From Pseudonocardia sp. HH130630-07 (lineage in GTDB: Bacteria > Actinomycetota > Actinomycetes > Mycobacteriales > Pseudonocardiaceae): a DNA stretch of 64,000 nt. Below the pieces are notes generated by a model, which worked only from the letters and a program-made list of their open reading frames with translations, did no database searches and was not told where the DNA came from. The translations under genes were made by a program, and so were the position numbers. Where the stretch lies: positions 3,410,001 to 3,474,000 of the forward strand of contig NZ_CP013854.1 in the NCBI RefSeq assembly GCF_001698125.1. Direction: 5' to 3'. This document shows positions 56,321 through 64,000 of this stretch, piece by piece. Each line of letters opens with the position of its first letter. The first letter of the stretch is position 1.

Positions 56321-59300
56321 ATGACGGGAGCGGCACCGGCCGGGATCACGGCCGAAGTCGTCGGCGGGCACGTCGTGCTCCGCGGTGCCCGGGAACCGGA
56401 GCGCGAGCGTGCGTTCCTGCACCGGTTGCCGGCCCCCCTCGGCCGTCGCTTCGTGCTCCTCGCGCGCGACGCGGCCCGGAACGCCGACCCGGACGCGCTG
56501 CGTGCCGCGCTGCACGACGCGGTGCTCGACGCCGCGCGCGCGACCCCGACGCCGGGCGAGGTCTGGCTCGGGGTCGAGGGACTGGCGCAGCACCCCGACC
56601 TGCTCGCTGAGCTCGCCGGTGACAGCGGGCTGACCGTGCTCGGCCCGGTCGGGCGGCTGACCTTCGCCGCGGGCAGCGCCATCGTGGTGTCCGATGCAGA
56701 CGGTCGCCCCGGCTGGCGGCGCAGCTCCGCGGGCGCGCCCCCGCGGGCCCACGGATGGCGGTTCCCGCCCCGGCCGTGGGAGTCCACGGTCCCGGACCTG
56801 TCGACGTCCCCGCTCGTCAGCACGCCGGTCATGGCGGGGGTCGCGGTCCGCGCCACCGGCGCCACCCCGGTCGGGTCCGGCGATCTCGCCTTCCACGTCG
56901 TGGGTGGCCGGCGCGCGGCCAGGATCGTCGTCGACGATCCGCCACCGTCGCCGGAGTCGGTGGCGACCGCGTTGTCGCGCTTCCTGGGCACCGCGCCGAC
57001 CGTGGTGACCCTCTCCAGCGAGGCCGCCGCGCCGTCCTGGCTCGGGCGGCTCTGCGCCGCCGTCGGGGGGCCGGTGCTGATCGCGCCGTGCGCCTCGCTG
57101 ATCGCCGCCGACGGGCAGGTCCGCGACGTCGTGCTCGACGGTGGCCGCGAGCTGTTCGACCCGTTCCCCACGGTGCTGCGCCTAGAGCCGGACGGCACCC
57201 AGGATGTCGCCGTGGCGGCGCCGCCACCGGCCGGCTGGCGCAGCGCCGGGCCGGCCGAGTACGCCCCCGGCGACGGCGGCGAGCACGACGGGATCCGGGT
57301 ACACGTGGTGCCGAGCGGCCTGGTCGTCGGCCGCGGCCCGGCACCGGCCCCGGAGACCGGACGGCGGTTCGACCCGACCGGCTGGACGATCGAGCTCGGC
57401 AGCCCGGAGGACCCGCCGGACGACGCGGTGCGCATCGTAGCCCAGCACCTGGTCACCGGGCTCGATCCCGGGCGCCGGGCGATGATGCGGGTCGTCGACC
57501 ACACCCCGGTCGCTCCGGCTCCGGCTCCGGCAGACCCGGCTCCGGCCGATCCGGAGGACGCCGGTGCCGTGTCCGGCGCCCGCAGCCGGGGAGCCCCGGA
57601 GGGCCGGGCCGCCCGGGCGACCCGGCTGGGGCTGCGCGGCGGACGTCCCGACGCGCGACCCGGTTCGCCGGGGGGCCCGCCTGCTGAGACCCGGCGTACC
57701 CGCGGCGCGGCCGATGATCCGCGCGAGCGGATCCCCGAACCGCCCTCCACCGCGTCCGGGGGAGAGGAGCGGCCCACCCCGCCCCGCCTCGTCGCCGGGC
57801 AACGCCCCCGGGGCACCCGCCGCACCCACGCGGCCCCGCACGGGCAGGCCCCCAGCCCGCGGCCCCGGTCCACCGACCGCGACGATCGCCCGCCGGTACG
57901 CCACGCGCCCGCACCCGGTCCAGAGGAGCGACCCGGTCCGAGTCGCCCCGCGCCGGCGGAACGGCCCTCCGTGCGGGACGACCGGCCGGCTCCCCGCCCG
58001 GCCGGACCGGACGGACGTCCCCGCGGCCAGCCCGCCGCACTGGGCGAACGATCCGCCCCGGCCTCGGAGTCTCGCGGGGAGGATCCGATCCCGAAGTCTC
58101 GTGTGGACGATCCGAGGCCGGTGCCCCGTGTGGATGGCCAGGCCCCGATGGCCGGTGTGAACGCTGCTCCGGCTCGACGGGCTCCGGTCTCCCGGACGGC
58201 CAGCGCCGGGCCGCCGGTGGAGCGCGCCGCCGCGCCGCGTGCCGGCACCGCGGACCCGGTGCGCCGGGCTCCGGCACCGCGTGCGGACACCGCGGACGCG
58301 CGCGCCGCGGAAGATCGGGCGGACACCGCGGCCCCGGACGAGCGGGTCCTGGCACCGCCCCCGGATATCGCGACCCCGGACACCCACGCCCCGCGACGCC
58401 GCGCGGACACCGGGGCCCCGGCCCCCACCCCCCGTGTACGCCCCGCAGCCCCCGAGCGACGTTCCCCCACTCCGAGTCCCGGACCGCCCGTTGCGGACGG
58501 CACCTCCCGGCCCCCGGTGAGCGACGCTGCGCCGGATCGTGAGCCGCCGGCGGAGCGCGCGTCCGGCGGCCCAGCACCCGAGGCCGTGCAGCCGGTCCCG
58601 CGCTGGCCCCCGGCGCTGCCCGTGCTGCCGAACCCGGTCTCCACGGGATCGTCGGTGCCTGCCCCGGTCGTCGAGGGCGCTCCGATCGTCCTGGACGATC
58701 CCGCCGACAAGCCGGTCCACGAGGAGCCCGCCGCCGCGCCCGAACCGTCGGCGCCGCCCGGTGAGGAGCGGGTCCCGGAGAACGCGCTGCAGGTCGCGGA
58801 CCGGGCCAGCACCGCCGCCGAGCGCAGCCGCTTCGTGGCCGCCGCGGGTGACGAGTTCACCGAGGCGCTGGCCGCGGTGAACACCGCGATGGCCACCTGG
58901 CCGGCGCTGCGCGGCGGAGCGGGACACGAGTCCGACAGCGACGCCAAGGCCGATTTCGCAGCCGTCTACCTCTACCTCGACGGACGCGAGGTGAGCGGCG
59001 CCGCCGACATCGACGCGGCGATCCGCCGCGGGCACGAGGGAGGCGTCGGCGGTCAGCTCCCGTGCCTGGTCGCCGGACTGCGCCGGCTGCCGGTGCACCG
59101 GCGGCCGGTGCTGCGCCAGGGCATCGACGACGTCGCGGCCGAACAGGGCGTCACCGGGCGGCTGCTCGGCGAGCCGGCGTTCATCAGCGCCAGTACCGAG
59201 CTCGACGTCACGGTCCCCGGGGCGCGCTACGACGTGCTCATCATGCCAGCGTCGGCCCGTCGGACCGGGGAGCTGGTCGGCGGTGGGCCGGTCGCCGAGG

Positions 59301-59659
59301 TGGTGTTCCCGGCCGGGTCGCGCTACCGCACCCTCGGCCTGCACGAGGCGGACCCGGCCGCCGAAGAGAGCGGGTTCCCGCGGGTCGCGCTGCTGCTGCG
59401 CGAGCTGGCCCCGGACGAGACCGCGAGCACCGCGGGTGAGCTCGACGCCCGCGACCGGGCCGCGCTGAGCCGGCTGGAACGCGCAGTCGCCGGCCGCCGC
59501 CGGGCGACCGCCCGGATCGTGGAGGATCCGGTCGCCGTCGCGCGGCTGACACGGCGGCTGTCCGTCGTCAGCCCCGGTGAGGCCCCGGTCCCGGCCCTGT
59601 CTCCGGCAGAGGCACCGGTTCCGGTCGTCTCCGGCGCACGCACGGGGACGAGCTCGTGA
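56321..59659 (+). CDS. 1,112-residue multidomain protein with ADP-ribosyltransferase-like C-terminus, type VII-associated
   Basis: The N-terminal region (about 1-400) is a folded alpha/beta domain not seen in known toxins (LGRRFVLLARDAARNADP, PSWLGRLCAAVGGPVLIAP). Residues about 405-820 are a Pro/Arg/Ala/Asp-rich disordered linker. The C-terminal part (about 825-1080) resembles the ADP-ribosyltransferase fold: an Arg motif LPVHRRPVLRQG (about 926), the strand EPAFISAST (about 953, the STS-like motif) and VAEVVFPAGSRYRTL (about 992). In that last motif the catalytic Glu is present but the partner Glu/Gln two residues before is Val. The ATG at 56321 has AGGAG at best spacing. The stop overlaps the mycosin start. 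Membership of a T7SS effector or accessory family is inferred. Confidence 0.75.
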   Translation: MTGAAPAGITAEVVGGHVVLRGAREPERERAFLHRLPAPLGRRFVLLARDAARNADPDALRAALHDAVLDAARATPTPGEVWLGVEGLAQHPDLLAELAGDSGLTVLGPVGRLTFAAGSAIVVSDADGRPGWRRSSAGAPPRAHGWRFPPRPWESTVPDLSTSPLVSTPVMAGVAVRATGATPVGSGDLAFHVVGGRRAARIVVDDPPPSPESVATALSRFLGTAPTVVTLSSEAAAPSWLGRLCAAVGGPVLIAPCASLIAADGQVRDVVLDGGRELFDPFPTVLRLEPDGTQDVAVAAPPPAGWRSAGPAEYAPGDGGEHDGIRVHVVPSGLVVGRGPAPAPETGRRFDPTGWTIELGSPEDPPDDAVRIVAQHLVTGLDPGRRAMMRVVDHTPVAPAPAPADPAPADPEDAGAVSGARSRGAPEGRAARATRLGLRGGRPDARPGSPGGPPAETRRTRGAADDPRERIPEPPSTASGGEERPTPPRLVAGQRPRGTRRTHAAPHGQAPSPRPRSTDRDDRPPVRHAPAPGPEERPGPSRPAPAERPSVRDDRPAPRPAGPDGRPRGQPAALGERSAPASESRGEDPIPKSRVDDPRPVPRVDGQAPMAGVNAAPARRAPVSRTASAGPPVERAAAPRAGTADPVRRAPAPRADTADARAAEDRADTAAPDERVLAPPPDIATPDTHAPRRRADTGAPAPTPRVRPAAPERRSPTPSPGPPVADGTSRPPVSDAAPDREPPAERASGGPAPEAVQPVPRWPPALPVLPNPVSTGSSVPAPVVEGAPIVLDDPADKPVHEEPAAAPEPSAPPGEERVPENALQVADRASTAAERSRFVAAAGDEFTEALAAVNTAMATWPALRGGAGHESDSDAKADFAAVYLYLDGREVSGAADIDAAIRRGHEGGVGGQLPCLVAGLRRLPVHRRPVLRQGIDDVAAEQGVTGRLLGEPAFISASTELDVTVPGARYDVLIMPASARRTGELVGGGPVAEVVFPAGSRYRTLGLHEADPAAEESGFPRVALLLRELAPDETASTAGELDARDRAALSRLERAVAGRRRATARIVEDPVAVARLTRRLSVVSPGEAPVPALSPAEAPVPVVSGARTGTSS

Positions 59660-60963
59660 CCCGCCGGGTGCTCGGGATGGTGCTCGCGGTCGCGCTCGGT
59701 CTCGGGCTGGCTGCCGGGGGAGCGCCGCCCGCGCAGGCGCACGGGCCCGTCCCTGCACAGCCCCAGGAGGGCTGTCTCCCGCCACCACCGGCGAACAGCC
59801 CCGACGTCCCGTGGTCCCAGCAGCAGCTCCGGCCGGAACGGGCCTGGGAGCTGACCCAGGGAGCCGGCGTCGTCGTCGCCATCGTGGACTCCGGTGTGGA
59901 TGGTTCGATCCCGCAGCTGCGAGACCGCGTCCTGCCCGGTGTGGACATCACCGGGGGCGGGGCGGCGAACTCGGACTGTGTCGGGCACGGCACGTTCGTC
60001 GCGGGCATCGTGGCTGCGGCGGTCCGGCCGGACACCGGGTTCGCCGGGGTCGCCCCGGAGGCCACGATCCTGCCGGTCCGGATCACCCGCACCGCGGACT
60101 CCGGCGAGGTCGATGCGCTCGCCCTCGCCGAGGGGATCCGGACGGCGGTCGATCGGGGCGCCCGGGTGATCAACGTGTCGGCGAGCACGACGTCCGCGCC
60201 GCCGGGGCTGCGCTCCGCGGTGGAACACGCCGCCGCCCGGGACGTCGTGCTGGTCGCCTCCGCCGCGAACGGCGCGGAGGCCGGTGACCTGGCCACCTTC
60301 CCGGCGACGCTGCCGTCGGTGCTGGCGGTCGGCGCCGTCGACGCCGAGGGCAAGCACGCCCAGTTCTCCCAGACCGGGCCGCACCTGGCGCTGGCCGCAC
60401 CGGGCGTCGACGTGATCGGGCTCGGCCCTGGCGGGCCGGGGCACTGGGAGGGCAGCGGCACCAGCTTCGCCGCCCCGTTCGTCAGCGGCACCGCCGCGCT
60501 GATCCGGGCCTACCATCCGGAGCTGTCGGCGGTCCAAGTCGCAGAGCGGCTCAAAGCTACCGCGACCGCGCCGGCAGCGGCGCTGCCGGACCCGGCCCTG
60601 GGCTGGGGTGTGGTCGATCCGGTGGCCGCGGTGTCCGCCCTCCTCCCCGCCGAGAACTCGGGCGATCGGGCCGAAGCGGTGCTGGCCCCGTTCGCGCCCG
60701 CGCCGCCGGATCACCTACCGGCGATCATCGCATCGGTACTGGCCGTCACGACGGCGATGCTGGTCGTCGTCGGAGCGGGGCTGTCGGTCCGTCTGGGACA
60801 TCAGGGTCGTCGGCGCTCCTGGAGACCGGCCCGGGTGCTGCGCCCGGACCGCTCGATACCGGCAGCGGAAGACCGGAGCGGGACCGCGGCGAACGTGACA
60901 GAGAGGCCAGGTGACACGCATGCGGTTCGCGACACGTCAGAAACTGTTGCACGCGGTCGCTGA
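59656..60963 (+). CDS. mycP: Mycosin (type VII secretion-associated S8 serine protease)
   Basis: 435-residue subtilisin-like protease of the mycosin family, which is membrane-anchored and needed for type VII secretion. Signal peptide (VLGMVLAVALGLGLAAGG), then the catalytic triad D78 (AIVDSGVDG), H111 (CVGHGTFVAGI) and S270 (GSGTSFAAPFVSG). A C-terminal transmembrane helix (IIASVLAVTTAMLVVVGAG) and a basic/polar cytoplasmic tail follow. The GTG overlaps the previous stop (GTGA), tying it to the ART-like protein. The core components EccB, EccC, EccD and EccE are not in this window. Confidence 0.95.
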   Translation: MTRRVLGMVLAVALGLGLAAGGAPPAQAHGPVPAQPQEGCLPPPPANSPDVPWSQQQLRPERAWELTQGAGVVVAIVDSGVDGSIPQLRDRVLPGVDITGGGAANSDCVGHGTFVAGIVAAAVRPDTGFAGVAPEATILPVRITRTADSGEVDALALAEGIRTAVDRGARVINVSASTTSAPPGLRSAVEHAAARDVVLVASAANGAEAGDLATFPATLPSVLAVGAVDAEGKHAQFSQTGPHLALAAPGVDVIGLGPGGPGHWEGSGTSFAAPFVSGTAALIRAYHPELSAVQVAERLKATATAPAAALPDPALGWGVVDPVAAVSALLPAENSGDRAEAVLAPFAPAPPDHLPAIIASVLAVTTAMLVVVGAGLSVRLGHQGRRRSWRPARVLRPDRSIPAAEDRSGTAANVTERPGDTHAVRDTSETVARGR

Positions 60964-61282
60964 GTTCGTGGCACCGGTGAATATGACGCCCGAGCGAGCG
61001 TTATCGTCCCCGGAAGGGCGTGGTGTGTGGCGGTCGGAAGGATAATGAAATGGCGGTTGGCGCCCTGGCCGCCGAGTCGATGGTCGGTACGCTGGCATGC
61101 GATCGTGAATTGACGACCCAGTCGACGGGGCAGGAAGGTCATCGTTTCCGGGTCCGGCCTTGTTCGGTCCGCAATGAAGCGCATGGTGAAGTGCCCGAAC
61201 CGGAGAGTGGCTCGTGAGGGAATCCCCTCAGGTTAGCTGATCGTCGCGCCGCAGAGCCGGTATTCGTCGAGTACTCGCTAGA

Positions 61283-61307
61283 CTGCCGACAGGCAAAATC
61301 TGCCGAC
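61283..61307 (+). promoter_or_regulatory. Direct repeat in the esx promoter region
   Basis: CTGCCGAC occurs twice 17 bases apart (61283-61290, 61300-61307), overlapping a -10-like TAGACT (61279-61284). It lies about 50 bases before the first ESX-like gene, in the A/T-richer gap 60964-61355, which shows no gene. It may be a regulator binding site. Confidence 0.4.
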
Positions 61308-61355
61308 CGGGAGACCCGCGGGGGTGTCTCGGTTTGCTCGACAGGAGATCATTCA

Positions 61356-61655
61356 ATGGCTTTTCAGCTTGATCCGAACGACGTCCAGAAGGCGGCCAAG
61401 GCTCACGTGGATACGAAAGAAGTCTTGCGGACGCAGTTCTTCAACTTCAAGACCAGTACTCTCCCGCATGCGCTCGCCACCTCCCCGAACGGAAACCTGA
61501 TGGGACTGCAGTCCACGTACGAGGAGCTTCTCAATATGCTTGAGAAGCATGTCAATAATCGTATCGACGACCTCCAGAACACCATGCTCGGCGCGTCTGA
61601 CGACCAGTACATGCAGGACCAGGCTTCGAAGGGTGACTACCCTGCTCTCAACTGA
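61356..61655 (+). CDS. ESX/WXG100-size protein lacking the WxG motif
   Basis: 99 residues, the size of WXG100 proteins, with two predicted helices (PNDVQKAAKAHVDTKEVLRTQFFNF and STYEELLNMLEKHVNNRIDDLQN, in parts). The turn between them reads SPNGNLMGLQ, without W-x-G. The C-terminus SDDQYMQDQASKGDY contains a loose YxxxD/E-like signal region. The ATG follows ACAGGAGATC. It lies 51 bases before the WXG100 gene on the same strand, the usual paired layout (EsxB/EsxA-like), so it is the probable heterodimer partner. The coding bases are clearly less G/C-rich than those of mycP. Confidence 0.82.
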   Translation: MAFQLDPNDVQKAAKAHVDTKEVLRTQFFNFKTSTLPHALATSPNGNLMGLQSTYEELLNMLEKHVNNRIDDLQNTMLGASDDQYMQDQASKGDYPALN

Positions 61656-61706
61656 CCCGTCAGGTACTCTTCAGGAAGATCGTGCGACCCCCGGAAAGAG
61701 GCTGTG

Positions 61707-62006
61707 ATGTCAAAGATCGTCTACAAGTACGATGAGCTCAGCAACGTCGACGTAGTGTGCAGGAATCTCGTGAACGAGACGAATGACGCCGTCAAGGCGC
61801 TTCGCGACCAGATGAATAATCTGGTGGGCAACGGCGGCTGGGAAGGCGACACGGCAAACTCCTATGACGCGAAGGTCACTGAACTCGGGTCGAAGCTGAA
61901 TGATTACGGCAGCCAGCTGGAGCTGGTCGACAACAAGTTCGTGAAGGGCAATGAGGACATGCAGGAAACCGACAAGCGTGGAGGCGGTAAGGTTGGCGGC
62001 GTATAG
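61707..62006 (+). CDS. WXG100-family ESX protein
   Basis: 99-residue type VII secretion substrate: helix-WxG-helix hairpin with the WEG turn at W45 (NGGWEGDTANSYDAK), flanked by helices (CRNLVNETNDAVKALRDQM, KLNDYGSQLELVDNKFVKG). The C-terminus has the GNEDMQETDKRGGG tail. The ATG at 61707 follows AGAGG; the in-frame GTG one codon earlier is less likely. Together with the preceding gene it forms a tight pair downstream of mycosin. It is secreted by an ESX-type machine that must be encoded elsewhere. Confidence 0.93.
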   Translation: MSKIVYKYDELSNVDVVCRNLVNETNDAVKALRDQMNNLVGNGGWEGDTANSYDAKVTELGSKLNDYGSQLELVDNKFVKGNEDMQETDKRGGGKVGGV

Positions 62007-62284
62007 CCTGATTCGGACAAGGTCGTGCCGCTGTACTTCGGAGCCGTTCCGTCATGAGAGCCGTAGGTGGATACGGTGATGTGTTGATCGGTTTCTGCAC
62101 TCCTTCTTCTCTCTTCGCTCTCGTCCGGCTTGAGGCGGCGCAGTGGGCATGGCGTCGTTGACAACCGACTGGAAACCGAGGAGTCGGGTACGATCTTCCG
62201 GTTGACGGGTCGCGGTATCGGTCGAGAGGTCGGCTATAGCGTCGGTATCCTGACTCCAGCTGCATGGTCTTGGCTAAAGGCATC

Positions 62285-62320
62285 GAGCGACCTTCGGTGC
62301 GATCGCACGGAAGGTCGCTC
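62285..62320. terminator. 36-nt hairpin, probable terminator of the esx pair
   Basis: Arms GAGCGACCTTC/GAAGGTCGCTC, one symmetrical G-G mismatch, core GTGCGATCGCAC (a perfect palindrome). It lies about 280 bases after the second ESX gene in the gap 62007-62582, which otherwise contains only the upstream region of idi. Confidence 0.65.
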
Positions 62321-62582
62321 GGTGTGAGGCAGAAGGTAGTGGGCCGAGCGTCGTCGCGAATCGCTCGCCGCGATGGGAGCGGTAGACAGTGGGTGGTCTC
62401 GTCCGGAAAATCTGCACTCGGGGCGCCCGGACGCCTCCGCGGCGCTACCGGTCTCGGTGGAGTCGCCCTGGGTATGGCCGTGAGGCGTCGAATCAGTATC
62501 CGAGGGGATGATGGTCCGGTGGCTGGGGCGGGCGCACCCTCGGCAGGAGGGGGCCTGAATCGTCGTCGGAGGAGGGGTGGAC

Positions 62583-63110
62583 ATGGACGCGACCGGGAGC
62601 GGGTTGTCGAGTATGAACGTGAAGCGCGAGAACGACTCGTCCATGATTGAGTACGTGGTGCTTCTCGACGAGCATTTCGCGCCGATCGGCACCGCTCCGA
62701 AGGCGGTCGTGCACACCACGGAAACTCCGCTCCACCTCGCCTTCTCCTGCTATGTATTCGATATGGACGGCCGTATCTTGATTACCCGGCGGGCGCTCGG
62801 CAAGAAGGCGTGGCCCGGCGTCTGGTCCAATTCTTTCTGCGGCCATCCCGGCCCGGGAGAAGACCCGGAGGGTGCACTCCGTCGGAGAGGGGCGCAGGAG
62901 CTCGGTATGACGGTCAGTGAGCCCAGTGTCGCCCTGGCTGACTTTCGGTACGAAGCCCAGGATGTCAGTGGAATTGTCGAGAACGAGTTCTGTCCGGTGT
63001 GGACTGCCACGGTAAGCTCCGACCCCCGCCCGGTGGTGGACGAGGTCTGCGAATGGCGGTGGATCGACTGGCGGGTACTCATTGAGCCTTTCCCAGTAGG
63101 TGCTGGTTGA
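62583..63110 (+). pseudogene. idi: Isopentenyl-diphosphate delta-isomerase (type I), 3' end cut by IS
   Basis: Nudix-fold isomerase interconverting IPP and DMAPP. Native sequence runs from the ATG at 62583 (strong GGAGGAGG site) to Ile167 (ATT, 63081-63083). C86 in NSFCGHPGPGE and E133/E135 in VENEFCPVW are the catalytic Cys and metal/acid residues of the family. The final segment that usually follows CEWRWIDW is lost: from 63084 the reading enters the IS and ends EPFPVGAG-stop. The enzyme normally extends about 15-30 residues further, so activity is doubtful, though the active-site residues remain. No other isoprenoid gene is adjacent. The lower G+C suggests a different origin from the 55-60 kb genes. 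Confidence 0.88.
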
Positions 63111-64000
63111 TCATGTGGTTCGGTCGTGCTCGACGTGGAGGAGAACGAGCGCGGCGGCGGTGATCGCGCCGATCCGCCAGGGGCAGAAGCTGACCCGACG
63201 CAGCGCCTTGAAGGTGGTCTTGAGCAGGGAGTTCCCGCGTTCGGCCACAGCCCTGACGGCGGAGTGCAGCGTGTTGACGGTGCGCTTGTCCTCCGACAGC
63301 CCACTGCCGGTGGGGGTCTTGAACGGGCAGGTCAGGCGGGTGTTCTCACCGTCGTAGCCGAGGTCGGCGAGCACGACGTGGGTGTCGTCGGTCCAGTCCT
63401 CGATCGCGTCGAGCAGGCCGGGGTGGCCGCGGGCGCAGGTGGTGTCGTGCTCGCGGCCCGGGCGCACCGGGGATGTCCACAACGGCCACCCGTCAGGCGC
63501 GGTGAGGACCTGAACGTTCCCGCCGTGGACGTGGTGCTTGCCCGACCACCACAGATCCACTCCCGGGGTCGGTCCGGGAGTGCGGGAGCGGTCAGTGTGG
63601 ATCACGGTGCCGTCGAGGTGAACGTGGGTGTGCCCGGCGGTGCGGGCCGCGAGCAGCGCGCCGGGCAGTCCAGGCGCGGCGGCGGCCAGAACGTCGATGC
63701 CTTCGTGCAGGTAGCGGTAGGTACTCGACAGGCTCAGTTGGTTGTCGGTGGCGAGCTGGGCGACCCGGGTGGCGTCGAGGAACCAGCGCAGCACCAGCAC
63801 CGCGTGGCGGTCACAGTCCAGCGCGCGGCGCCCGCGCCGGGTCCCGCGCCGGAGGCGTTCCTCGGCCAACAGTCGCGACAACATGGACGCGGTGGGCTCC
63901 CCGATCGGGAGCACGGCGGTGTAGGTGACAGGTTCGGGCACGCGGGACCTCGGTGGTGAGTCGATCTTTGAGCGGACCGACCTCTTCTACCGGGGTCCCG
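63084..64000. mobile_element. IS5-family (ISL2-like group) insertion sequence, right end outside window
   Basis: The left end begins GAGCCTTTCCCAGTAG immediately after ATT (63081-63083), the A-N-T target expected for this IS group. It carries one transposase gene on the minus strand. The right terminal repeat is not complete within the window: the last bases (CTACCGGGGTCCCG) partly resemble the complement of the left end, so the element probably stops a few bases beyond 64000. Total length would then be about 0.92 kb. Confidence 0.8.
63111..63941 (-). CDS. IS5-family DDE transposase (DDE_Tnp_4 type)
   Basis: 276-residue transposase. N-terminal HTH region (VLVLRWFLDATRVAQLATDNQLSLSSTYRYLHEG, in parts), then the DDE catalytic residues: Asp in HVHLDGTVIH, Asp in VVLADLGYDGEN and Glu in VRAVAERGNSLLKTTFKAL. 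The length is normal for the family and no frameshift is seen, so it may be active. The GTG at 63941 follows GAGGTCCC. The gene fills nearly the whole element. Confidence 0.93.
   Translation of the reverse strand: MPEPVTYTAVLPIGEPTASMLSRLLAEERLRRGTRRGRRALDCDRHAVLVLRWFLDATRVAQLATDNQLSLSSTYRYLHEGIDVLAAAAPGLPGALLAARTAGHTHVHLDGTVIHTDRSRTPGPTPGVDLWWSGKHHVHGGNVQVLTAPDGWPLWTSPVRPGREHDTTCARGHPGLLDAIEDWTDDTHVVLADLGYDGENTRLTCPFKTPTGSGLSEDKRTVNTLHSAVRAVAERGNSLLKTTFKALRRVSFCPWRIGAITAAALVLLHVEHDRTT

Noticed and set aside
61020-61217. Possible 65-residue gene between mycP and the esx pair
   Set aside because: No clear ribosome site and no hydrophobic or helical pattern; it lies in the esx promoter region.
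62264-62650. Plus-strand frame overlapping the idi upstream region
   Set aside because: Arg/Gly-rich, crosses the 36-nt hairpin, and the idi frame has a far better start.

Overview
This window is a chromosomal segment from a very high G+C actinobacterium (roughly three quarters G+C by eye, with strong G/C third-position bias). A furA-katG pair, a mycosin/ESX (type VII secretion) locus, a large NAD-type glutamate dehydrogenase and a fused PutA fit the Pseudonocardiales. Pseudonocardia is my best guess, from general knowledge of gene content only.

Layout. 1-7.6 kb: truncated katG behind its regulator furA, with a recognisable furA-type promoter, then a three-gene ABC transporter operon ending in a single-chain, two-half exporter. 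7.7-15.2 kb: a GAF-domain regulator divergent from a NarL-type response regulator, a Tat-exported PhoX-like phosphatase, a secreted peptidase-fold protein and an MHS-type transporter. 15.3-23.5 kb: glutamine-dependent NAD synthetase with a DUF2156 membrane acyltransferase-like gene, a PRC-barrel stress protein, an S9 peptidase and a decayed histidine-phosphatase gene. 23.5-29.6 kb: the proline catabolism module putA-putP with a divergent LysR regulator. 29.6-38.8 kb: FAD monooxygenase, DedA-family protein, a TetR/membrane-protein pair with twin operators, a phosphotransferase, a lipoprotein hydrolase, a small secreted protein and a zinc alcohol dehydrogenase.

39-45 kb is an accessory region. 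It holds a trpB-like gene with a 1-nt frameshift, then a tight three-gene operon: a squalene-cyclase-like gene (also frameshifted), a COMT-type methyltransferase lacking the usual catalytic His, and a cytochrome P450. It looks like a small, possibly decaying, natural-product operon. 45-54.5 kb carries two amino-acid permeases, a glycosyltransferase and a 1,522-residue glutamate dehydrogenase. A 165-bp MITE-like element with perfect terminal repeats lies upstream of the second permease.

54.9-62 kb is a type VII secretion-associated locus without the core Ecc genes: a LuxR-type regulator, a 1,112-residue protein with a disordered Pro/Arg/Ala linker and a C-terminal domain resembling ADP-ribosyltransferases, a mycosin protease, and two ESX-size proteins of which only the second has a WxG motif. 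Base composition drops from about 61 kb. The window ends in an IS5-type insertion sequence that has cut off the 3' end of an isopentenyl-diphosphate isomerase gene.

A dispersed 47-nt palindrome (six copies: 30.8, 30.9, 39.2, 40.7, 54.5 and 54.7 kb) is the most striking repeat. Most copies lie just after genes or between convergent genes, suggesting a mobile or amplified terminator-like element. No tRNA, rRNA or CRISPR array was seen.
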